From the NCBI GenBank assembly GCA_943330235.2, contig CALQGY020000008.1, positions 1 through 58,375 on the forward strand: a DNA stretch of 58,375 nucleotides, read 5' to 3'. Below the pieces are notes generated by a model. It saw only the letters and a list, made by a program, of their open reading frames with translations, did not search any database and was not told the origin of the DNA. Below, piece after piece: positions 32,803-40,642 of the stretch. A program made the translations under genes and the position numbers. The DNA is from Candidatus Kuenenia stuttgartensis (lineage in GTDB: Bacteria > Gemmatimonadota > Gemmatimonadetes > Gemmatimonadales > Gemmatimonadaceae). Each line of letters starts with the position of its first letter. Position 1 is the first letter of the stretch.

Positions 32803-34287
32803 ATGAACGTCACCGCTTCTCCGCGGCTCCGCCGCGACCTCGGCCTCCTCGGGCTCGCGGCCACCGGCATCTGCTCCATGGTCGGCGCCGGCATCAACAT
32901 TGTGCCCTTCGCGCTGCAACGCACCGTGCCCGGCGTCGGCAGTTGGGTGCTCACCGCCTACGCCATTGCCGCTGTGCCCGCGCTGTTGGCGGCGGTGTGC
33001 TACGCGCTGTTGGGCAGCGCGATGCCGCGCGCCGGCGGTTCGTATGTGTATGCCAGCCGCGCGATCGGGCCGTACACCGGATTCCTCGCCAGCTTCTCGC
33101 AGTGGTTCGGGCTCTGCATGGCCATTGGTGTGGTGTCATATGTCATCCCGCCGTTCTTGCGCGATATCGCGGTGGCGGCGCAGTGGAGCGCGCTGGCCGC
33201 GACGCTGGACGAACGCCCCGTGCGGCTCGGTGTTGCGCTTGCGTTTTTGTGGATATTCGTGTTTGTGAATGTGCGGGGCGTGAAGGCCGTCGCGGCCACG
33301 CTCGTACCGCTCATGATTCTCATGTTTGTGTGTGGCGGTCTGGTCATTCTCACAGGCGCCACGCACACCACGGCGGACTACACCGCCATGCTCGCGGCCC
33401 GCGGCGATACGCGCGTCTTCAGTGCCACACCTGCGCCCTTCTGGTCGGTGGTGCCGGCGGCGTCGGCGGTGCTCTTCTCCAGCTTCATTGGCTTCGATGC
33501 CATCGCGCAGGCGGGGGGTGAAGCCAAGTCGCCGCACCGCACACTGCCACTCGCCATCGGGCTCTCCATCGCCGTCGTGGGGACGTTCTACTTTCTCTTC
33601 GCGTGGGGCGTCTACCACACGGTGCCCTGGCAGTTTGTCGCCGCGGAGAGTGCGGTGCGCGATGTGACGGCACCGGGCTTACTGGCCCCGCTGGTGTCGC
33701 CCACCGTCGCGATCATCATGGTGGCGGGGGCGGCCGTCTCGCTCATCAACGATTTGCCCGGCATGCTCCTCGGCGTGTCACGCTTGTGCTTCGCGTGGGC
33801 CGACGACGGCGTATTCCCCGCGCGCATCGCCGCGGTCCATCCGCGCTATCACACGCCGCACATCGCCCTGTTCGTTTCGGCGGCGCTCTCCACCATCGGC
33901 ATCATCGGCGGCCATGTGGCCGGCGACTTCTTTGTGGGTGTCGACATTCTGGTCACGGCCATGCTGGTGAACTTTCTGATCATGGCCCTCTCGGTACTGC
34001 GCTTGCCCGCGCGCAATGCGTCGCTGGCGCGCGACATGGGCGCGCTGGCGCCGCGATCCATGCAAGTCGCGGTCGCGGTCGGCGCGATCCTCTTGTTGTC
34101 CATCTTGCTGGTCACGCAGACGTGGCGCGATCTCACCACCGAGGTCCCTGGGTGGTACGCGCACCCCACCCTCGTGTGGGCCCTGATGATGGTGATCGGG
34201 TCGCTCATCTACTGGCGTGAAGCGCGCGCCTTGGCCCGCCGTGGCGTCGATCTCGATGCGCTCACGGCCGTGCTCCCTCCTGAATAA
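32803..34287 (+). CDS. APC-superfamily amino acid permease
   Basis: A 494-residue membrane protein with twelve or more hydrophobic segments. The N-terminal LGLAATGICSMVGAGINIVPF (GxGIxxxPF) loop is the substrate-binding signature of APC transporters, and FSSFIGFDAIAQAGGEAKSP is the conserved TM6-7 region. It should import amino acids or related amines by cation coupling. The start at 32803 precedes the first conserved helix. The aldo/keto reductase-RidA gene begins 10 bp after its stop, so they form an operon and the permease probably supplies that enzyme's substrate. Confidence 0.88.
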   Translation: MNVTASPRLRRDLGLLGLAATGICSMVGAGINIVPFALQRTVPGVGSWVLTAYAIAAVPALLAAVCYALLGSAMPRAGGSYVYASRAIGPYTGFLASFSQWFGLCMAIGVVSYVIPPFLRDIAVAAQWSALAATLDERPVRLGVALAFLWIFVFVNVRGVKAVAATLVPLMILMFVCGGLVILTGATHTTADYTAMLAARGDTRVFSATPAPFWSVVPAASAVLFSSFIGFDAIAQAGGEAKSPHRTLPLAIGLSIAVVGTFYFLFAWGVYHTVPWQFVAAESAVRDVTAPGLLAPLVSPTVAIIMVAGAAVSLINDLPGMLLGVSRLCFAWADDGVFPARIAAVHPRYHTPHIALFVSAALSTIGIIGGHVAGDFFVGVDILVTAMLVNFLIMALSVLRLPARNASLARDMGALAPRSMQVAVAVGAILLLSILLVTQTWRDLTTEVPGWYAHPTLVWALMMVIGSLIYWREARALARRGVDLDALTAVLPPE

Positions 34288-34297
34288 TCGGCCTCTC

Positions 34298-35779
34298 ATG
34301 ACACCGTCCGTCGAACGTATTGCGCTGGCCCCCGGCCTGGAGATCTCCCGCGTCCTCACCGGCCTCTGGCAGGTGGCCGACATGGAGCGCGATGGCCGCA
34401 CGTTGGATCACGCTGAGGCGGCGCGCGCGATGGCGCCGTACGCGGACGCAGGATTCACCACGTTCGATATGGCCGACCACTACGGTGCCGCCGAAGTGAT
34501 CGCGGGGATGTTCCGTCGCGATGTGGGGCCGAGCGCGCCGGTGCAGTGTCTCACCAAATGGGTGCCCGAGCCCGGGCCGGTCACACTGGCCGATGCCCGC
34601 GCGGCGGTGGATCGCGCCTGTGCGCGGTTGCAGACGGAGCGCATCGACCTGATGCAGTTCCATGCGTGGACCTTCGCCGATCCCGCGTGGCTTGATGCGC
34701 TCTGGCATCTCGAGACGCTGCGCGACGAAGGGCGCATCGGCGCCATCGGTCTCACGAACGTGGATACGGCGCATCTGCGCATTGCCGTAGCCAGCGGGAT
34801 CCGCATTGTGAGTAATCAGGTGAGCGGCTCGCTCCTCGACACACGCTTCACGCAGAAGCTGGCACCGTACGCGGCCGCGCATGGCGTGGGGCTGTTGTGT
34901 TACGGCACGCTGCTGGGCGGATTCTTGAGCGAGCGGTGGCTCGATGCCCCGGAACCCGAGTGGGAAACACTCCCGACGTGGTCGCAGCTTAAGTACGGGC
35001 GCTTTATTCGCGCGGCGGGCGGGTGGTCGGTGTTCCAAGGGCTGCTGCACGCGGCACACGCGGTCGCGCAGAAGCATGCGGTCTCACTCGCGACGGTGGC
35101 GAGTCGCTGGGTGCTCGATCAAGTCGGCGTGGCCGGTGTGATTGTGGGCGCGCGACTGGGACAGTCGGCGCACCTCGCCGACACGGCGCGTGTGTTCGCG
35201 TGCACGCTCGATGACGACGATCGCCAACGCATCGCCGTCGCGCAGGCCGCCTGTACGCCCATCCCCGGTGATTGCGGCGACGAGTACCGTACGCCGCCGT
35301 TTCTCACGGCCAGTGGCGATCTGAGTCACCACGTCTCGCAATTCCCCGCGCCATTCGCCACGCGACGGGGCGCCGACGGACGGACGCTCGCATTAAGCGG
35401 CACCGTGTGGGAGCCGATGGCCGGCTACAGCCGCGCGGTGCGCAAGGGCAATCGCATCCACGTGTCGGGGACGACGGCCACGCATGGCAGCCGGCCAATC
35501 GGCGGCACGGATCCGGCGGCGCAGACGCACTTCTGCCTCGACAAGATCACCGGGGCGCTGCAGTCGCTGGGCGGTCGGCTGGACGATGTGGTGCGCACGC
35601 GCGTCTTTGTATCGCAGGTGCACAACTGGGAACCGATCGCGCGTGCGCATGGCGAGCGGTTCGGACACATCCTCCCGGCCAATACCCTCGTGGAAGCCCG
35701 CCTGATCGGCGACGAGTATCTGGTGGAGATTGAGGTGGACGCGATCGTGGGGGACGACGCGCGCGAGGACGCGCAGTAG
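34298..35779 (+). CDS. Fusion of aldo/keto reductase and RidA (YjgF) domains
   Basis: A 493-residue two-domain protein. Residues about 10-320: aldo/keto reductase barrel with the tetrad Asp and Tyr in FDMADHYG, Lys in CLTKWVP and His in MQFHAW, and an NADP-site SNQ-like VSNQVS. Residues about 375-485: RidA domain with YSRAVRKGNRIHVSGTTA and the C-terminal EARLIGDEYLVEIEVDAIV containing the Arg and Glu of the imine-hydrolysing pocket. RidA proteins hydrolyse reactive enamines/imines, so the fusion could reduce a carbonyl and clear an imine in the same pathway. It is cytoplasmic. It follows the permease by 10 bp. The substrate is unknown. Confidence 0.88.
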   Translation: MTPSVERIALAPGLEISRVLTGLWQVADMERDGRTLDHAEAARAMAPYADAGFTTFDMADHYGAAEVIAGMFRRDVGPSAPVQCLTKWVPEPGPVTLADARAAVDRACARLQTERIDLMQFHAWTFADPAWLDALWHLETLRDEGRIGAIGLTNVDTAHLRIAVASGIRIVSNQVSGSLLDTRFTQKLAPYAAAHGVGLLCYGTLLGGFLSERWLDAPEPEWETLPTWSQLKYGRFIRAAGGWSVFQGLLHAAHAVAQKHAVSLATVASRWVLDQVGVAGVIVGARLGQSAHLADTARVFACTLDDDDRQRIAVAQAACTPIPGDCGDEYRTPPFLTASGDLSHHVSQFPAPFATRRGADGRTLALSGTVWEPMAGYSRAVRKGNRIHVSGTTATHGSRPIGGTDPAAQTHFCLDKITGALQSLGGRLDDVVRTRVFVSQVHNWEPIARAHGERFGHILPANTLVEARLIGDEYLVEIEVDAIVGDDAREDAQ

Positions 35780-35811
35780 GACGCGCAGTAGGACGCGCGG
35801 TTGGCGGTGGA

Positions 35812-36498
35812 TTACTCCGCCGCCAACGCCTCGTCCAAGACGCCCTGCAACGCACGGATCTCATCGTCGTTGACCAGATGCCCCATCCCTGGGTAGAGCG
35901 TGCACGTGACACGCGCGCCCAGCCGCGTGAACAGCGCCGCGCTGTCCAGCACGCGCTCTTTGGGGATGTGACCATCCACCTCGCTGCAGCCAAAGAACAT
36001 CGGCACATCGGTGAACGAGCCCGTCACGTCGTCCCACGTCGCGCCCGGCTCGCCGATCAGGCCACCGCTGAAGATGACCACGCCGCCGTACCGACGCGGA
36101 TGCCGCATGGCGAACTCCGACATCAGGCACGCGCCCTGCGAGAAGCCCAGGAGCACGATCTTGTGCGCCGGCACGCCGCGGGCCATCACGCCCTCAACTA
36201 ATGCGTTCAGCATGGTGAGCGCCGAGGTCAGCCCCGGCTCGTTGGTGTCGCGGGGCGCCATGAAGCTGAACGGATACCACGTGCCGCCGGCGGCGGTGGG
36301 CATGACGCACGCCACGCTCGGCCGGTCGAACCGCGGAATGAGCTCCACGATGTTCTTCGGCGCCGCGTTGCGTCCGTGCACCATGATGAGGACGGCACCG
36401 GCGCTATCCAGCGGCGCGCCGTCGTAGACTACTGGCTGATTCGCGTGAGGTTCCATGCCCACAAACTGCGATGGGAACGCGGTCGGCGCCATGAACAT
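35812..36498 (-). CDS. Phospholipase/carboxylesterase-type serine hydrolase
   Basis: A 228-residue alpha/beta hydrolase of the acyl-protein-thioesterase/carboxylesterase group: VHGRNAAPKNI oxyanion loop, GFSQGACL nucleophile elbow, Asp in CSEVDGHIP and His in GMGHLVND. No signal peptide, so cytoplasmic. Start at 36498 (MFMAPT); 36492 is a possible alternative. Its upstream flank (36499-36537) is nearly identical to 38060-38100, and an internal stretch of the gene also has a decayed copy at about 37985-38055, showing that this locus has been duplicated. It is convergent with the reductase-RidA gene (32 bp apart). Confidence 0.87.
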   Translation of the reverse strand: MFMAPTAFPSQFVGMEPHANQPVVYDGAPLDSAGAVLIMVHGRNAAPKNIVELIPRFDRPSVACVMPTAAGGTWYPFSFMAPRDTNEPGLTSALTMLNALVEGVMARGVPAHKIVLLGFSQGACLMSEFAMRHPRRYGGVVIFSGGLIGEPGATWDDVTGSFTDVPMFFGCSEVDGHIPKERVLDSAALFTRLGARVTCTLYPGMGHLVNDDEIRALQGVLDEALAAE

Positions 36499-36537
36499 TT
36501 CACGCGTGCCGCTCCTCCCTCTCGCTGGGAGAACGGG

Positions 36538-36777
36538 GTGGATTGCATCCTCAAAGAACGCGTTGCCGTCGATGCGGCCGAGCCGCTGGGAATTCCCGTG
36601 TTTCCCGTTTTGCACGCCGCCATGCAGCCCAGCGAGGCGGAACTGCGTCACGCACGGCGCATGCTCGAGGCGGCGTGGGCGGTCGACGGCGCCGCGGTGG
36701 CGCTGGACGGTTCGATGACCGACCGTCCGATCATTCTGCGTGCGCAGGCGGTGCTGGGGCGCAGTCGCTCGGGGTAA
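36538..36777 (+). pseudogene. Chimeric remnant: creatininase fragment joined to CitE-like C-terminus
   Basis: Positions 36538-36607 match 38251-38320 inside the intact creatininase gene, with only about five differences in 70 bp, and encode the same peptide (VDCILKERVAVDAAEPLG). At 36608-36610 similarity stops and the frame runs into about 55 codons resembling the C-terminus of CitE/HpcH CoA-ester lyases: QPSEAELRHARRMLEAA then GAAVALDGSMTDRPIILRA. No start or catalytic core of either gene remains. It reads as a deletion scar joining two truncated genes; expression of a protein is unlikely. The 373-bp interval 36499-36871 otherwise holds only the direct repeat and hairpin listed below. Confidence 0.75.
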
Positions 36778-36796
36778 TGCAAGCCGGCGGCGCCGG

Positions 36797-36839
36797 ACAC
36801 GACAACGCCCCCGCAGGAGCGGAGGCGTGGCGATGCGCG
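36797..36839 (+). repeat. 43-bp direct repeat, copy A
   Basis: Matches 37816-37858 at 42 of 43 positions; the two copies bracket the PEP-CTERM gene, 1019 bp apart. Each copy contains a hairpin. Confidence 0.9.
36806..36827 (-). terminator. Hairpin downstream of the PEP-CTERM gene
   Basis: Nine-bp stem with one mismatch (36806-36814 with 36819-36827) and a 4-nt loop, about 45 bp past the PEP-CTERM stop. Part of direct repeat copy A; the second copy at 37816-37858 carries the same fold. Confidence 0.5.
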
Positions 36840-36871
36840 AAGGCGGACCAATCCGCCGCCGCGTGTCGGGC

Positions 36872-37480
36872 TTACGCCACCAAGGCGCGGCGGCGGCGGC
36901 GGGACACAAAGCCCAGGGCGGCGAGGCCGGCGGCCATCAGGGCGTAGGTGGACGGCTCGGGGACGGTGGACACACCATCGGTCGAGATTCTGGCGCCCTG
37001 AGTGTCGAGCAAGAGCGTCGTAAATTGGGTAGCCGTTCGCGGCACAAACGCGAAGGCGTCGTCGGTGGTCAACGTCCCATCCCACAGCGTGATCACATCA
37101 CCGGAATGAAGCCAGTTGTACTGGAGAGCGTCATCACCGTAGAAATAGAGGTCGTTAGCAGTGAACAAGGAACCACGGATCAAACCCGAGTTTGCTATCG
37201 TCAAGCTCCGCAGGGGGCCACTGTTCACCGACCATGTCATCGTACCAGAGACGCTCGGCCAGGTAGCACCAAACGGGTCTCCGACATTTTGGAACACGAA
37301 GAAGGGGGCCAAATCTGCTGGGGATGCCGTGAGCGTGTACTGCACCGGCGCGAACAACGTGAACACCAATTGACCGCCGTTGCCGCCGGTGATGGACAGG
37401 TTGGCCTGTGCGTGGGCCGCGGCCATCGGCAAGGCCAGCGTCAGCGCGGCGGCCAGGACGGCAAACCGGTTCCGAATCAT
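36872..37480 (-). CDS. PEP-CTERM sorting-domain protein
   Basis: A 202-residue exported protein: Sec signal peptide (residues 1-25, ending AHAQA), a central beta-rich domain of about 145 residues with no recognised family, and a C-terminal sorting tag VPEPSTYALMAAGLAALGF followed by an Arg cluster. Such tags are processed by exosortase and tie the protein to the envelope or exopolysaccharide. No exosortase or polysaccharide gene is in the window. The gene appears less GC-rich than its neighbours and is bracketed by 43-bp direct repeats, so it may have arrived by insertion. Start at 37480 is set by the signal peptide. Confidence 0.88.
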   Translation of the reverse strand: MIRNRFAVLAAALTLALPMAAAHAQANLSITGGNGGQLVFTLFAPVQYTLTASPADLAPFFVFQNVGDPFGATWPSVSGTMTWSVNSGPLRSLTIANSGLIRGSLFTANDLYFYGDDALQYNWLHSGDVITLWDGTLTTDDAFAFVPRTATQFTTLLLDTQGARISTDGVSTVPEPSTYALMAAGLAALGFVSRRRRRALVA

Positions 37481-37815
37481 GGTAAATTCCGTTGGAGGTA
37501 TGCAGAGCCCCAGCATCGGGAGCCCGTAGCGTAAGGTTGACCCCGCTGCTGAGAGCAAAAGTTGCGCCAGCACGCCCAGCGGTTTTTTGGGGGGGGTAAA
37601 ATCCGTAAGTGTTTTGCCGGCAATGATTTGTGTATTTCGTGCCGCTCCCGGTTCGGCCCCGACATCATGGCACGCGCCCTACAGATGAGGCGCCAGCGCC
37701 TCGGTTCGGCCTCGCGCGGTGCCTGGGCGTGCCGCATGGCACACACGCGCGGCCGGCGGCCGGGAACAACGACGACGGTCGTGCGGTGCTCGTGCGCCGC
37801 GGCCGGCCGCGCTGC

Positions 37816-37858
37816 ACACGACAACGCCCCCGCAGGTGCGGAGGCGTGGCGATGCGCG
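37816..37858 (+). repeat. 43-bp direct repeat, copy B
   Basis: Second copy of the repeat at 36797-36839 (one mismatch), contains the same hairpin; sits on the promoter side of the PEP-CTERM gene. Confidence 0.9.
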
Positions 37859-37984
37859 CGCGTTCTAGCTTGAGCGCCCACTGCCGAAGCCAGCGTTCGG
37901 CCGGGGAGTGTGCGCAACACCGAGGAGATCACGCGCTTCATGGCGCGGGAGGGGCGTTCGTACGTGATGTCGCGTGATGTCGGT

Positions 37985-38100
37985 GGCGCACGAGGAGCGC
38001 ATCATGGCTGCCGACGTGCACGCTCTTGGGGATGTCACCGTCCACATCAGCGCCAGAACAGTTCACGCGCACCGCTACTCCCTCCCGCTGGGAGAACGGG
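37985..38100 (-). pseudogene. Decayed fragment of the serine hydrolase gene and its upstream flank
   Basis: On the minus strand 38018-38055 encodes CSGADVDGDIPKSVHV and then SHDALLVR, matching CSEVDGHIPKERVLDSAALFTR in the intact hydrolase at about 35920-36000. Immediately before it, 38060-38100 matches the flank just upstream of the intact gene (36499-36537), including CGCTGGGAGAACGGG. The start codon and the nucleophile region are missing, so this is a deleted remnant. Confidence 0.65.
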
Positions 38101-38139
38101 TAAGTTTGCCTCCGGCATTCACTCCACAACGAGACTTCC

Positions 38140-38850
38140 GTGCGCATCAGCGACATGAACTGGATGCAGGTTGAGGAATACCTGCGTCACGACGATCGGG
38201 CCATCCTGCCGCTCGGGAGCACCGAGCAGCACAGCTATCTACGACTGACCGTGGATTGCATCCTGCCGGAACGCGTTGCCGTCGATGCGGCCGAGCCGCT
38301 GGGAATTCCCGTATTTCCCGTGGTCCCGTATGGCGTGACGCCATACTTCCGCGAGTTCCCGGGCTCCATCTCGCTGCGCGTGGAGACGCATCTGCATGTG
38401 GTGCGCGACATCCTCGACGGCATGGCGCACAGCGGCTTTAAGCGCATTCTCATTGTGAACGGGCATGGGGGCAACAACGCCGTGCAGCAGTATGCGCAGG
38501 AGTGGGCGGCGGATCACCCCACCTGTCGCGTGCTCTTTCACAACTGGTGGAACGCGCCGCGCACGTGGGCCAAGGTGCAGGAGATCGACCCGGTCGCGTC
38601 GCATGGGTCGTGGATGGAAAACTTCCCGTGGACGCGGCTGCCGGACGTGGCCATGCCCGCCGAGCAGCGCCGCATGGTCGATCTGGCGCGCGTGCGCGCG
38701 ATTGATCCCGTCGCACTCCGCGCGTACCTCGGCGATGGCAACTACGGCGGCTTCTTTCAGCGCCCCGACGAGGAGATGTTAGCGCTCTGGCAGGTGGCCG
38801 TTGAGGAAACGCGGGCGCTGCTGGATGGATCGTGGGGCGAGGCGACGTGA
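38140..38850 (+). CDS. Creatininase-family amidohydrolase
   Basis: A 236-residue protein with the creatininase fold motifs ILPLGSTEQHSYLRL, TVDCILPERVA, the FPGSISLRVETHLHVVRDIL block and NGHGGNN; two metal ions are bound in relatives. The usual EQHGPHLPL is altered to EQHSYLRL, so it is not certain to act on creatinine; relatives hydrolyse other cyclic or formyl amides. No signal peptide. Start is GTG at 38140. It heads a five-gene operon with start/stop overlaps; its TGA overlaps the next GTG by 4 nt. A 70-bp copy of its 5' coding region survives at 36538-36607. Confidence 0.88.
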   Translation: MRISDMNWMQVEEYLRHDDRAILPLGSTEQHSYLRLTVDCILPERVAVDAAEPLGIPVFPVVPYGVTPYFREFPGSISLRVETHLHVVRDILDGMAHSGFKRILIVNGHGGNNAVQQYAQEWAADHPTCRVLFHNWWNAPRTWAKVQEIDPVASHGSWMENFPWTRLPDVAMPAEQRRMVDLARVRAIDPVALRAYLGDGNYGGFFQRPDEEMLALWQVAVEETRALLDGSWGEAT

Positions 38851-39878
38851 CGGCGCCTGTCACGCGATGGCTGGTGTGGGGCGCGGGGGCGATTGGCGGC
38901 ACGTTGGCAGCATACCTCGCACGCGCCGGACATGATGTCACGGTGGTCGACAACGTCGAGGATCACGTCGCGGCCATCAATCGCGACGGGCTTCGGATCA
39001 CCGGTCCCATTGAAACATTCACGGCCGTCATGCCGGCCTTCACCCCCGACACGCTCACCGGTACATGGGACACCATCGTGCTGGCCACGAAGGCGCACCA
39101 CACGCCCGCCGCGGTGCGCGCGCTGCTGCCGCACCTCAGTGAACACGGCTGCGTGGTGTCGGCGCAAAACGGGCTGAATGAACTCGCCATCGCCGAGGTG
39201 GTGGGCGAAGCGCGCACGGTTGGGGCGTTCGTGAATTTCGGGGCCGATTACCTCGAGCCCGGGGTGATTCATTACGGCGGGCGCGGCGCGGTAGTGGTGG
39301 GTGAGATCACGGGCACGGTCACGCCGCGCGTGACAGGCCTTCGTGATGCGTGGGCACTCTTTGACGACCGCGCCATCGTGACGCCCAACATCTGGGGATT
39401 TTTGTGGGGCAAGGAAGCGTACGGCGCGATGCTCTTTGTCACCGCGCTGACGAACGAGTCCATCGCCGACGCGCTGGATATGCCGGCGTATCGCCACGTG
39501 TACATCGCGGTGGCGCGCGAGATGCTGGCGGTCGCGCAGGCGCGCGGGGTCACCCCCGAAGCGTTTGATGGCTTTGATCCGACGGCGTATCTGCCCGACG
39601 CAGCGCCCGAGGCGGCGGCGCGCTCGCTGGATGCGCTGGTGGCGCACAATCGCCGGTCGGCGAAGACGCACAGCGGCATCTGGCGTGATCTCGCGGTGCG
39701 CAAGCGCCCCACCGAAGTGGAAGCGCAACTCGGCATCGTGGTCACGCTGGGACGAGAGGCCGGCGTACCGACGCCGGTGACGGCCCGGTTGGTCGAGCTC
39801 GTGCACGACATCGAACAGGGACGGCGCACGCAGTCCCTCGACACGCTGGACGAACTCACTCGCCTGGTGCCTGCATGA
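38847..39878 (+). CDS. Ketopantoate reductase (PanE/ApbA)-like NAD(P)-dependent dehydrogenase
   Basis: A 343-residue protein with an N-terminal Rossmann motif GAGAIGGTLAAYLARAGHDV and a C-terminal 6-phosphogluconate-dehydrogenase-like helical domain (KEAYGAMLFVTALTN, PTEVEAQLG). That is the architecture of 2-dehydropantoate 2-reductase relatives. The position in a catabolic operon rather than near pan genes suggests it reduces or oxidises another 2-oxo/2-hydroxy acid. The start is GTG overlapping the creatininase stop (GTGA); its own stop overlaps the SDR start (ATGA). Confidence 0.88.
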   Translation: MTAPVTRWLVWGAGAIGGTLAAYLARAGHDVTVVDNVEDHVAAINRDGLRITGPIETFTAVMPAFTPDTLTGTWDTIVLATKAHHTPAAVRALLPHLSEHGCVVSAQNGLNELAIAEVVGEARTVGAFVNFGADYLEPGVIHYGGRGAVVVGEITGTVTPRVTGLRDAWALFDDRAIVTPNIWGFLWGKEAYGAMLFVTALTNESIADALDMPAYRHVYIAVAREMLAVAQARGVTPEAFDGFDPTAYLPDAAPEAAARSLDALVAHNRRSAKTHSGIWRDLAVRKRPTEVEAQLGIVVTLGREAGVPTPVTARLVELVHDIEQGRRTQSLDTLDELTRLVPA

Positions 39879-40642
39879 ATATTCGATTCGACGGCAAGAC
39901 CGCGCTGGTGACCGGTGCGGCGCATGGATTTGGTCGCGCCATCAGTGTGGCGCTCGCGGCGCGCGGTGCGCACGTATGGGCCTGTGATCTGCTTGGCGAC
40001 GAGTTGCACGACACGCAGCAGCAGTGCCGCGAGGCCGGCGGCGACTGCTCCGTACGCGTGGTGAATATCACCGACAAGCTGGCGGTCGACGCGCTGGTGG
40101 CAGAAGCGGCCGCCGCCACGGGGCGCGTGGACATTCTCGTGAACAACGCCGGCGGCGTACTGGGGCAGGTGGGGCGTCCGCTTGAGGCGGTGTCGCCCGA
40201 AGACTGGCAGCGCATCTTCGACGTCAACGTGACCGGTGCCTTCTATCTGTCGCAGGCGGTCGCGCCCGGGATGAAGTCGGTGCACCATGGCCGCATTGTG
40301 AACATCTCCAGCGGCGCGGGGCTGGGCATCAGCCTCACGGGTATTCAAGCGTACGCGTCGGCGAAGGCGGCGCAAATTGGCCTGACGCGCCAACTCGCGC
40401 ACGAGCTCGGGCCGTGGGGCATCACGGTCAACAACATCGCCCCGGGTTTCGTGCGCTCGAATGCATCCACGGAACGGCAGTGGGAGTCGTACGGTGCTGA
40501 GGGACAACAGGCACTGGTTGATCGCATTGCGCTCAAGCGGCTCGGCACGCCTGACGACATCGCGCACGGCGTGTTGTTCTTTGCGTCGGACTACGCCAAT
40601 TGGATCACCGGTCAGATCATCTCCATCGACGGCGGGAAATAG
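39875..40642 (+). CDS. Short-chain dehydrogenase/reductase (SDR)
   Basis: A 255-residue classical SDR: cofactor motif TGAAHGFGRA, NNAGG, catalytic Ser in NISSG, and YASAK (Tyr-x3-Lys), with the C-terminal ISIDGGK. Acidic CDLLGDE after the second strand (Asp) favours NAD(H). It probably oxidises a hydroxyl intermediate of the operon's substrate. ATGA overlap with the preceding gene and a 1-nt overlap (TAGTG) with the next point to coupled translation. Confidence 0.92.
   Translation: MNIRFDGKTALVTGAAHGFGRAISVALAARGAHVWACDLLGDELHDTQQQCREAGGDCSVRVVNITDKLAVDALVAEAAAATGRVDILVNNAGGVLGQVGRPLEAVSPEDWQRIFDVNVTGAFYLSQAVAPGMKSVHHGRIVNISSGAGLGISLTGIQAYASAKAAQIGLTRQLAHELGPWGITVNNIAPGFVRSNASTERQWESYGAEGQQALVDRIALKRLGTPDDIAHGVLFFASDYANWITGQIISIDGGK

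Larger units (their letters stand above)
37481..38139. other. 659-bp gap with repeats and gene debris, no intact gene
   Basis: Upstream of the PEP-CTERM gene there is a T6G8 tract (37583-37596) followed by AT-rich sequence, plausibly its promoter region. Direct repeat copy B lies at 37816-37858 and a decayed copy of the serine hydrolase lies at about 37985-38100. Between them I see no convincing reading frame. Confidence 0.6.

Noticed and set aside
36376-36777. Single 133-codon gene over this frame
   Set aside because: The frame joins antisense hydrolase sequence, a creatininase fragment and a CitE tail; it is a chimera of debris.
37583-37596. Phase-variable homopolymer tract
   Set aside because: The T6G8 run is neither in a coding frame nor between visible promoter hexamers, so a switching role is not supported.
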